A stretch of DNA of 64,000 nucleotides from Gimesia sp. (GTDB lineage Bacteria; Planctomycetota; Planctomycetia; Planctomycetales; Planctomycetaceae). Every line of letters starts with the position of its first letter. Position 1 is the first letter of the stretch. Location of the stretch: NCBI RefSeq assembly GCF_040219335.1, contig NZ_JAVJSQ010000034.1, positions 37,894 through 101,893 of the forward strand, in the 5' to 3' direction. The position numbers and the translations under genes were made by a program. Positions 57,535-64,000 of the stretch are shown in pieces. The notes under the pieces are model-generated. The model did no database searches. It had not been told where the DNA came from and worked only from the letters and a program-made list of their open reading frames with translations.

Positions 57535-60500
57535 GTGCCTAGACGCGACGACATTAAGAAGATTTTGATTATTGGCTCCGGTCCGATTGTCATCGGGCAG
57601 GCATGTGAATTTGACTATTCGGGAACGCAGGCCTGTAAGGCCCTCCGCGAAGATGGTTATGAAGTGGTGCTGGTCAACTCCAACCCTGCGACCATCATGA
57701 CCGACCCGGAAACCGCTCACCGCACCTACATCGAACCGATTACCTGGCAGTACATCCAGAAAGTAATCGAAATCGAAAAGCCGGACGCACTGCTCCCCAC
57801 GCTGGGGGGACAGACCGGACTGAACGCAGCCATGGACCTCGCCCGCCGCGGGATCCTTGATCAGCTGGGCGTCGAACTCATCGGTGCCCGCGAAGAGGTC
57901 ATCGCCAAAGCGGAAAGCCGCGATCAGTTCAAAGAAGCCATGACCAAAATCGGCCTCGACTGCCCCCGCAGTGCCGTGGTCCACAACATGGAAGAAGCCA
58001 ATGCCGCGGTCAAAGATATCGGCCTGCCGATCATCATCCGCGCCAGTTACACCCTCGGTGGTACCGGCGGTGGGGTGGCTTACAACCGTGAAGAGTTCGT
58101 AGAAAAAGTCCGCAGCGGTCTGGCACTGTCCCCCGTGAACGAAGTTCTGCTGGAAGAATCCATCCTCGGCTGGAAAGAGTACGAGATGGAGGTCATGCGG
58201 GACCAGGCCGACAACGTCGTCATCATCTGCTCGATCGAAAACTTCGATCCCATGGGTGTGCACACCGGCGACTCGATCACCGTCGCCCCCGCTCAGACGC
58301 TGACTGACAAAGAATACCAGCGGATGCGTGATGCGACCATCGCCTGTATCCGCGAGATCGGCGTCGAGACCGGCGGGTCCAACGTGCAGTTCGCCATCAA
58401 TCCCGATACGGGCCGCATGACGATCATCGAAATGAACCCCCGCGTCAGCCGCTCCAGTGCACTCGCCTCCAAAGCGACCGGCTTCCCGATTGCCAAAATC
58501 GCAGCCAAGCTGGCCGTCGGCTATCGCCTCGATGAAATCCGCAACGACATCACCCGGGAAACGCTCGCCTGCTTCGAGCCGACCATCGATTACGTCGTCA
58601 CCAAGATCCCCCGCTGGACATTCGAAAAATTCCCCGATGCCGACCCGGTCCTCACCGTGCAGATGAAATCGGTAGGCGAAACCATGTCCATCGGCCGTAC
58701 CTTCAAAGAGTCGCTCCAGAAAGCACTCCGCGGCCTGGAAATCGGTCACTTCGGGCTGGGTGGCGGTAACAAGGATCTCTGGGGCACACCCAAGCAACCC
58801 GCGCGGGACCTGATTCAGTCCAAGCTGTCGATCCCCAACGACGAGCGACTGTTCTACCTGCGTTACGCATTCAAATCCGGCATGAGCGTGGAAGAAGTCC
58901 ACGAACTCAGCGACATCGATCCCTGGTTCCTGAACCACATCCGTCAGCTCGTGGAATTCGAAGACAAAATCCGCGCTGTCTCCCGCCTGGAAGACCTGGA
59001 CTATGCCTTCATGAAACAGGCCAAGCAGCACGGCTACTCCGACAAGCAGCTTGCCTTCTGGCTCGACTCCACCGAAATGGATGTCCGCCAGTACCGCAAG
59101 AGCCTGGGTATCGAAGCCACCTTCAAACAGGTCGATACCTGTGCTGCCGAGTTCGAAGCCTACACACCTTACTTCTACTCGACCTACGAAGATGAAAACG
59201 AAACGCCGGGCAATCCCGATCACAAACGCCGTATCATGATTCTCGGCGGCGGACCCAACCGCATCGGGCAGGGGATTGAATTCGATTACTGCTGCTGCCA
59301 GGCTTCGTTTGCCCTGCAGGAACTGGGCATCGAAAGTATCATGGTCAACTCGAACCCCGAAACGGTCTCGACCGACTATGACACCTCCGATCACCTGTTC
59401 TTCGAACCTCTGACCACCGAGGATGTGCTCAACATCTGCGATCGTATGCAGCCGGATGGCGTCATCGTGCAGTTCGGCGGACAGACTCCGCTTAACCTCG
59501 CCCGGGGACTCGAAGCCGCTGGCATCAACATCATCGGTACCAGCCCCGAAATGATCGATGCTGCCGAAGACCGCGAACGCTTCCAGGCAATTCTTGAGAA
59601 GCTCGAACTGCATCAGCCTCCGAACGGCATCGCCACGAATATCGAGAGCGCCCGCAACGTCGCCCGCAAAATCAGCTACCCGATTCTGGTTCGCCCCAGC
59701 TACGTGCTCGGCGGTCGGGCCATGGAAATCTGCTACGACGAAGAATCGCTGGTCCGCTACATGAACGAAGCGGTCAGTGCCTCTCCAGACCATCCGGTCC
59801 TCGTCGATCAGTTCCTCGAAGACGCGATCGAAGTCGATGTCGACGCCATCTCCGACGGCATTACTACGCTGGTCGGGGGCGTGATGGAACACATCGAAGA
59901 AGCCGGCGTGCACTCCGGTGACTCGGCCTGTGTCCTGCCGCCTCACTCGCTCCCCGATTCCGTCATCGACGAAATCAAACGGGCCACGCATGCTCTCGCT
60001 CGCGAACTCAAGGTCAAAGGCCTGATGAATATCCAGTTCGCGGTGAAGAAGACAGAAGACGATTACATCGTCTACATCCTCGAGGTCAACCCGCGTGCCA
60101 GCCGGACGTCGCCGTTCGTCTCCAAGGCCACCGGGCTTCCACTGCCCAAAATCGCCGCCAAGGTCATGGCGGGCGTCTCGCTGCTGGAACAGAACGTGAC
60201 CAAAGAACCGAAACCCAGACACACCTCGGTCAAAGAGAGTGTCTTCCCCTTCTCCCGCTTCCTGGGCGTCGACATCATCCTCGGCCCCGAAATGCGGTCC
60301 ACCGGGGAAGTCATGGGAATCTCGGATGGCTTCGCGATGGCCTTCGCCAAGAGCCAGCTCGCAGCAAATACCAGCCTGCCCTCCGAAGGCACCGTCTTCA
60401 TCAGTATGGCTGACCTCTACAAAGACATGATCATCGATCCCGCACGACGGCTGATCGACCTCGGCTTCAAGATCGTCTCGACCTCCGGCACTGCCCGCGT

Positions 60501-60789
60501 TCTTCGCGAAGCTGGCCTCGAAGTCTCGACCGTCAAGAAGCTCAAAGAAGGTCGTCCCAACCTGCTGGACATGATGGCCAACCAGGAAGTCCAGTTCATC
60601 TTCAACACGCCCAGCGGCAAAGGCTCGCGGACGGACGAAGGCAAAATCCGCTCCGCATCGGTTTCGTATGGCGTGACCTGTGTCACCACAATCCCCGGCT
60701 GCCTTGCGGTTGTCAAAGCCCTCGAAGCACTCGCCGAAGATGCCACTCCCCAGGTCCGTGCTCTGCAGGACTGGATGGCCGATCTCTAA
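57535..60789 (+). CDS. carB: Carbamoyl-phosphate synthase large subunit
   Basis: Makes carbamoyl phosphate from bicarbonate, ammonia and two ATP for arginine and pyrimidines. 1084 residues from GTG 57535, full length. The two homologous halves are visible: [22 protein letters not shown] and [22 protein letters not shown] at their starts, [11 protein letters not shown] and [12 protein letters not shown] in the ATP-grasp domains, [22 protein letters not shown] and [22 protein letters not shown], then the C-terminal regulatory domain ([25 protein letters not shown]). The small subunit carA is not adjacent. Strong C-ending codon bias produces a long antisense frame that I regard as an artefact. 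No good ribosome-binding site precedes the GTG. Confidence 0.98.
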   Translation: MPRRDDIKKILIIGSGPIVIGQACEFDYSGTQACKALREDGYEVVLVNSNPATIMTDPETAHRTYIEPITWQYIQKVIEIEKPDALLPTLGGQTGLNAAMDLARRGILDQLGVELIGAREEVIAKAESRDQFKEAMTKIGLDCPRSAVVHNMEEANAAVKDIGLPIIIRASYTLGGTGGGVAYNREEFVEKVRSGLALSPVNEVLLEESILGWKEYEMEVMRDQADNVVIICSIENFDPMGVHTGDSITVAPAQTLTDKEYQRMRDATIACIREIGVETGGSNVQFAINPDTGRMTIIEMNPRVSRSSALASKATGFPIAKIAAKLAVGYRLDEIRNDITRETLACFEPTIDYVVTKIPRWTFEKFPDADPVLTVQMKSVGETMSIGRTFKESLQKALRGLEIGHFGLGGGNKDLWGTPKQPARDLIQSKLSIPNDERLFYLRYAFKSGMSVEEVHELSDIDPWFLNHIRQLVEFEDKIRAVSRLEDLDYAFMKQAKQHGYSDKQLAFWLDSTEMDVRQYRKSLGIEATFKQVDTCAAEFEAYTPYFYSTYEDENETPGNPDHKRRIMILGGGPNRIGQGIEFDYCCCQASFALQELGIESIMVNSNPETVSTDYDTSDHLFFEPLTTEDVLNICDRMQPDGVIVQFGGQTPLNLARGLEAAGINIIGTSPEMIDAAEDRERFQAILEKLELHQPPNGIATNIESARNVARKISYPILVRPSYVLGGRAMEICYDEESLVRYMNEAVSASPDHPVLVDQFLEDAIEVDVDAISDGITTLVGGVMEHIEEAGVHSGDSACVLPPHSLPDSVIDEIKRATHALARELKVKGLMNIQFAVKKTEDDYIVYILEVNPRASRTSPFVSKATGLPLPKIAAKVMAGVSLLEQNVTKEPKPRHTSVKESVFPFSRFLGVDIILGPEMRSTGEVMGISDGFAMAFAKSQLAANTSLPSEGTVFISMADLYKDMIIDPARRLIDLGFKIVSTSGTARVLREAGLEVSTVKKLKEGRPNLLDMMANQEVQFIFNTPSGKGSRTDEGKIRSASVSYGVTCVTTIPGCLAVVKALEALAEDATPQVRALQDWMADL

Positions 60790-60804
60790 ACGCAATCTCA
60801 AGTC

Positions 60805-60836
60805 GCTGTGCTCCTCATTTCTGTGAGGAGCACAGC
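60805..60836. terminator. Hairpin between convergent carB and RsmC-like genes
   Basis: A perfect 13-bp stem (60805-60817 with 60824-60836) and a 6-base loop, 15 bases past the carB stop and 17 bases before the stop of the minus-strand gene. The T-tract is weak on both strands; it probably acts as a bidirectional transcription end. Confidence 0.7.
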
Positions 60837-60853
60837 CTTGTCTGATCAATCCC

Positions 60854-61429
60854 TCAGCGATTCCGCTTCTTGCGTTTGGCATACGTGTCGCGTCGCTTCT
60901 CCGCGTGAAACACAAAGTAGCCGTCAATCTCGTGCACTTCGGCCCCTCCGAAAATGCTCGTCAGCTTCTTCTGGTACCACAGCCGTCGTCGTGTGACCAT
61001 CACCATCCGCCCGCCGACCTTCAGCCGGTTGAATCCCTTCATGATAAACTGCTTGGCGACCGCAAAATCCTCATGGTAAGGCGGGTTCGAGAGAATCCAG
61101 TCGAAGTCGGTCTCGCGATGATCCTGTAAGCCGTCGCTCTGCAGAATCGTCACCCCCGCAATCTGATTCCGTTCGGCGTTCTGTCGGGCCACTTTGACCG
61201 CCCGGGCATCGATGTCCGTCATCACCACATTCTCCGGCCCCACAACCGAAGCCGCCAGAATCCCCACCACGCCCCAGCCACAACCTAAATCCAGCACCCG
61301 CTCTCCTGGTGCAAATGTCACCGTCGAGAGCATCGCTTCCGTCCCCCGATCCAGATTCTGGGGAGAAAATAATTCCACCGCAGTTTCAAACTGGAACTGC
61401 CGACTATGATAGGTAAGGGAGAATGGCAT
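60854..61429 (-). CDS. RsmC-like class I SAM methyltransferase
   Basis: 191 residues from ATG 61429, equal to the single catalytic domain of RsmC, the 16S rRNA guanine-N2 methyltransferase for G1207. Motifs: FSPQNLDRGTEAML, the SAM loop VLDLGCGWGVVGILAA, acidic MTDIDARAVKVARQNAE, and catalytic LSNPPYHEDFAVAKQFI; the C-terminus is Lys/Arg-rich (EKRRDTYAKRKKRNR), which would favour RNA binding. Canonical RsmC has a second, degenerate N-terminal methyltransferase domain that is missing here. A closely related small methyltransferase specificity cannot be excluded. Converges on carB across a hairpin; divergent from the symporter fusion gene. Confidence 0.88.
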   Translation of the reverse strand: MPFSLTYHSRQFQFETAVELFSPQNLDRGTEAMLSTVTFAPGERVLDLGCGWGVVGILAASVVGPENVVMTDIDARAVKVARQNAERNQIAGVTILQSDGLQDHRETDFDWILSNPPYHEDFAVAKQFIMKGFNRLKVGGRMVMVTRRRLWYQKKLTSIFGGAEVHEIDGYFVFHAEKRRDTYAKRKKRNR

Positions 61430-61634
61430 ACAGGTACAACAGGTCTGGAGTTATGAACGACTTTGTGTTAAGAAACCTTAACACTCGCAGGTCTGGATTC
61501 ACACTCCAGATTACTGTATCTTCTGTGGAAACATACACATCCGACCTGGATTTCTCCATGGCCCGTCCTGGGTTTCCTGTGATGTAGATTTGATTTTTTC
61601 GACACTGATACCTCAGCGGGCAAGGATCTGGCGT

Positions 61635-63809
61635 ATGGAAAAAGGCGCTCACCCCCATTTCAAACCGGGACTCACCACCTGGATTCTCACGAGTCTGGTG
61701 CTGGGGATCTCCTGTGGTTTGTTCTTTGGCGAACTGTGTGCGCCCCTGAAAACGGTCGGCGAGATCTTTATCGGTCTCCTGCAGATGACCGTGCTCCCCT
61801 ACATCACGCTCTCGCTGATCCTCAACCTCGGTCGGATCTCCATCCGTCAGACCAGGCATATGGCCCTCACCGTCGTCAGCCTGATGCTCATCCTCTGGTG
61901 CATCGGTCTGTTCACGGTCTGCCTGATGTCCCTCTCCTTTCCCTTCTGGCAGAAAGGCGCCTTCTTCAGTACCAGTATCATCGAAGGCCCCCAGACCGAA
62001 AGTCTGTACGATCTGTTTATTCCGGCGAACCCGTTCTTCTCGCTGGCCAATAACGCCGTCCCCGCCGTGGTTCTCTTCTCGATCGGCGTCGGCATCGCTT
62101 TGAGCACGCTCCCCAAAAGAGAACAGCTCCTCGCACCACTGTCCGTCGCCGTCAATGCGTTGATGAAACTTAACCGCTTCGTCGTGCATCTCTCCCCCTT
62201 CGGAGTCTTCGCGATCGTCGCTTATGCCGTCGGTACGCTCCCCTTTGAAAAGTTCGGCCTGCTGCAGGCTTACCTGATTACCTATACCGTCGCCACACTG
62301 ATTCTGACCGTCGGCATTCTCCCCATGCTGATCTCCATCTGCACCCCGGTCCGCTACTGGGATGCGCTCCGCGTCTCCCAGCCGGCCGTCATCGCGGCCT
62401 TCGTCCTCAGCAGTACCTTCGCCGTCCTCCCCATCATTGTGGAATCGGCGCGGGAAATCCTCGAACGCTACAAACTCGAAAAAGACGAAACCGGCGGTTC
62501 GCCCGACGTGTTGATTCCCCTCGTCTTTCCCTTTCCCGACCTGGGACGCATCGTCGGGCTGATCTTCATTCCCTTTTCCGCCTGGTTCTATGGCTCCAGC
62601 CTGATGGCGGAACAGTACCCCAAGTTTCTCGCTCTGGGCATGGCCGGTTCCTTCGCTAAACCCGCGGTCACGATCCCCTGGCTGCTCGACCTGATGCACA
62701 TCCCGCACGACATTTTCCAGCTCTATCTCGCGGTCGGCGTCTACACCACCCGCCTGGGCGATGCCCTGCGCTCGGTCTACCTCTTCTCCTTCGCCGTTCT
62801 CACAGCAGCTTCGCTCTCGGGAACACTCAAGGTGCAGTGGAAACGCTTTTTCGTCTACACGGTCCTCTCGCTGATCATGGCAGGAATTGTTATTGGCAGC
62901 ATTCATACCGTTCTCGAATTTACATTCAAAAACCTCTACCAGTCCAAAGCGATGATTGCCGACCGCCAGCTGCTCTTCCCCGGCGTCAAGGAAACCATCC
63001 TCAAAGAATCGGCTCCCAACCCGGACCCGATCCAGCCCGGCCAGACGCGCATCGAACGCATTCGCAAGCGTGGCACGATCCGGCTCGGCTTCGACGCCAA
63101 ACGGCTGCCGTTCTCTTACTTTAACGATCGCGGGGAACTCGTCGGCTTCGACATCGACATGGCCCATCGCCTGGCCCTCGACCTCGGCGTTGATATCGAG
63201 TTCGTTCCCTTCAGGCCACAAACCCTGATCAAACAGCTGCAGGAAGATCACTTCGACCTCGCCATGTCCGGACTGGAAGGTACCATCGAACGGGCCACCG
63301 CCTTCCCCGTCGCCGATTCTTACATGGATGTCACCCTGGCCATGGTCCTGCATGACTACCGCAAAGTCGAGTTCCTCGAATTCGAGAAACTCCGGCATTC
63401 CCCCGACCTCAAAATCGCCGTGGTCGCCAACAGCTTCTTCGATGAAAAAGCACACACGTTCTTCCCCAACGCCAGCTTCGTTTCCATCAATTCCGAGGAA
63501 GACTTCTTCGAAGAAAAAGCCGACGGCGCTGACCTGCTGGTCACCAGCGCCGAAGCCGGTGCCGCCTGGACGCTCCTCTACCCCGAATTCTCCGTCATCA
63601 ATCCTCTCAAAAAAAACGTGAAGGTCCCCATGTACTACCTGGGCGCCCACGACATCGAGTTCGAAGAATTCATGGAAGTCTGGCTCGAACTCAAAAAGAA
63701 GGAAGGCATCTTCGAAGAACTCTACAACTACTGGATCCTCGGCAAAGACAACAAAGACGCCGAACCCCGCTGGTCCATCATCCGCGACGTCCTCCAATGG
63801 GTAGACTGA
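61635..63809 (+). CDS. SDF-family symporter fused to a periplasmic SBP_bac_3 solute-binding domain
   Basis: 724 residues from ATG 61635, with AAGGAT about 8 bases upstream (a longer TTG start at 61590 is less likely). Residues 1-420 form a dicarboxylate/amino-acid:cation symporter with about eight helices; the serine-rich hairpin appears as LSSTFAVLP (Ser259-Ser260), and Asp376-x2-Arg379 may match the substrate ligands of the last helix, but the NMDG motif is replaced. A further helix (about 420-445) leads to a C-terminal extracytoplasmic domain from about residue 472 (IRKRGTIRLGFDAKRLPFSY, VGFDIDMAHRLALDLGV), a class 3 solute-binding fold with YLGAHDIEFEEFM near the end. A tethered receptor for polar amino acids or organic acids is likely. 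Confidence 0.9.
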   Translation: MEKGAHPHFKPGLTTWILTSLVLGISCGLFFGELCAPLKTVGEIFIGLLQMTVLPYITLSLILNLGRISIRQTRHMALTVVSLMLILWCIGLFTVCLMSLSFPFWQKGAFFSTSIIEGPQTESLYDLFIPANPFFSLANNAVPAVVLFSIGVGIALSTLPKREQLLAPLSVAVNALMKLNRFVVHLSPFGVFAIVAYAVGTLPFEKFGLLQAYLITYTVATLILTVGILPMLISICTPVRYWDALRVSQPAVIAAFVLSSTFAVLPIIVESAREILERYKLEKDETGGSPDVLIPLVFPFPDLGRIVGLIFIPFSAWFYGSSLMAEQYPKFLALGMAGSFAKPAVTIPWLLDLMHIPHDIFQLYLAVGVYTTRLGDALRSVYLFSFAVLTAASLSGTLKVQWKRFFVYTVLSLIMAGIVIGSIHTVLEFTFKNLYQSKAMIADRQLLFPGVKETILKESAPNPDPIQPGQTRIERIRKRGTIRLGFDAKRLPFSYFNDRGELVGFDIDMAHRLALDLGVDIEFVPFRPQTLIKQLQEDHFDLAMSGLEGTIERATAFPVADSYMDVTLAMVLHDYRKVEFLEFEKLRHSPDLKIAVVANSFFDEKAHTFFPNASFVSINSEEDFFEEKADGADLLVTSAEAGAAWTLLYPEFSVINPLKKNVKVPMYYLGAHDIEFEEFMEVWLELKKKEGIFEELYNYWILGKDNKDAEPRWSIIRDVLQWVD

Positions 63810-63864
63810 ATCCAGAATCAGCATCGCCACCACTCCATCACCTCCTCTGAGCGGCAAGGCGCTA

Positions 63865-63878
63865 GTAACTCCGATTAC
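63865..63878 (-). repeat. 14-base motif, copy 2 (opposite orientation)
   Basis: Exact reverse complement of the motif at 57052-57065. It overlaps the stop codon of the partial minus-strand gene at the window edge. Confidence 0.4.
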
Positions 63879-64000
63879 AAATAGTTTCCCACCAGAGCAA
63901 ATTGTTGCCATTGCTTCCTGGTTTTCCTGAGTTCTCTCCAGGTGCGGGGGCGTTCGATCTGCTGTTGTTTCTGTGTGCGGTGGCCGGTATACGTCCAGCG
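63875..64000 (-). CDS. C-terminal fragment of an unidentified protein
   Basis: A minus-strand frame open from the window edge (base 64000) to TAA at 63875-63877, 41 residues long. It is basic and Gln/Trp-rich (RTQKQQQIERPRTWRELRKT, then KQWQQFALVGNYL). No family can be named from so short a tail. It would converge with the symporter fusion gene, 65 bases between the stops. It could still be a chance frame, since the start and main body lie beyond the window. Confidence 0.4.
   Translation of the reverse strand, partial: RWTYTGHRTQKQQQIERPRTWRELRKTRKQWQQFALVGNYL

Noticed and set aside
57235..60927. 1230-residue open frame antisense to carB
   Set aside because: It mirrors carB across its full length. 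Strong C-ending codon bias in carB removes stops from the opposite strand, and the product is Gly/Asp/Phe-rich with no domain.
61404..63911. 835-residue open frame antisense to the symporter fusion
   Set aside because: Low-complexity Glu/Asp/Gly product with no domains. It is a codon-bias shadow of a well-supported gene.

Overview
The window reads as a stretch of chromosome from a planctomycete, probably of the Planctomycetaceae (a Gimesia- or Rubinisphaera-like organism). This is an inference from gene content and style: a MoxR/DUF58/BatA-type cluster, GYF_2-domain membrane proteins, a spermatogenesis-associated-protein-20-like thioredoxin protein, Tat-exported sugar isomerase and esterase proteins, a PQQ-type beta-propeller protein, an ammonium-transporter/histidine-kinase fusion, many GTG and TTG starts, and mostly short monocistronic or two-to-four-gene units on both strands. 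I found no rRNA, tRNA, CRISPR array, insertion sequence or prophage gene, so this is core chromosome with lineage-specific genes mixed in.

Layout. 1-3.2 kb (minus): 3'-truncated metG and a CNNM/CBS membrane protein. 3.4-7.1 kb (plus): a membrane-inserted KAP-like P-loop NTPase, a Tat-exported sugar-isomerase-like TIM barrel and a GT4 glycosyltransferase. 7.1-13.9 kb (minus): psd-pssA-ribE-rsmA, then guaB with a secreted protein starting inside its 3' end, closed by a clear terminator. 14.4-19.98 kb: enolase with its terminator, an FtsB/DivIC-like protein, a small unknown protein, a lone MotB-like protein (minus), an RNase D with an Asp85-to-Glu change, and a small secreted protein. 20.0-26.3 kb (minus): a GYF_2 membrane protein with a tandem partial paralogue, lnt, pabA-moeA. 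26.7-34.7 kb (plus): a CapD/PglF-type nucleotide-sugar dehydratase, an RbsBAC-type sugar ABC transporter and an MMPL/RND exporter. 34.7-46.6 kb (minus): a short SecA, a solitary DNA methyltransferase, a redoxin, an Ldh-family dehydrogenase, a PQQ-propeller protein, pyruvate kinase, a thioredoxin/DsbD-N fusion and a MoxR ATPase. 46.9-54.1 kb (plus): a Tat-exported double alpha/beta-hydrolase, MoxR-DUF58-BatA-like, a coiled-coil microprotein and a Tsr3/DTW-superfamily protein. 54.1-64 kb: Amt-histidine kinase-receiver (minus), carB (plus, divergent), an RsmC-like methyltransferase (minus), a symporter fused to a solute-binding protein (plus), and the tail of a minus-strand gene at the window edge.

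How the genes work together. Housekeeping content covers translation (metG, rsmA, RsmC-like), GMP and carbamoyl-phosphate synthesis (guaB, carB), lower glycolysis (eno, pyk), phospholipid synthesis (psd, pssA), riboflavin (ribE), folate or tryptophan (pabA) and molybdenum cofactor (moeA). Envelope functions dominate the rest. The items most worth a second look are multidomain fusions and degenerate duplicates: the Amt sensor kinase divergent from carB, the symporter with its own tethered binding protein, the KAP-like NTPase, the GYF_2 pair, the SSP411-DsbD fusion, the esterase with a dead second domain, the Tsr3-like protein, and the RNase D active-site change. I do not see a multi-gene cassette that I would call a wholly new system.
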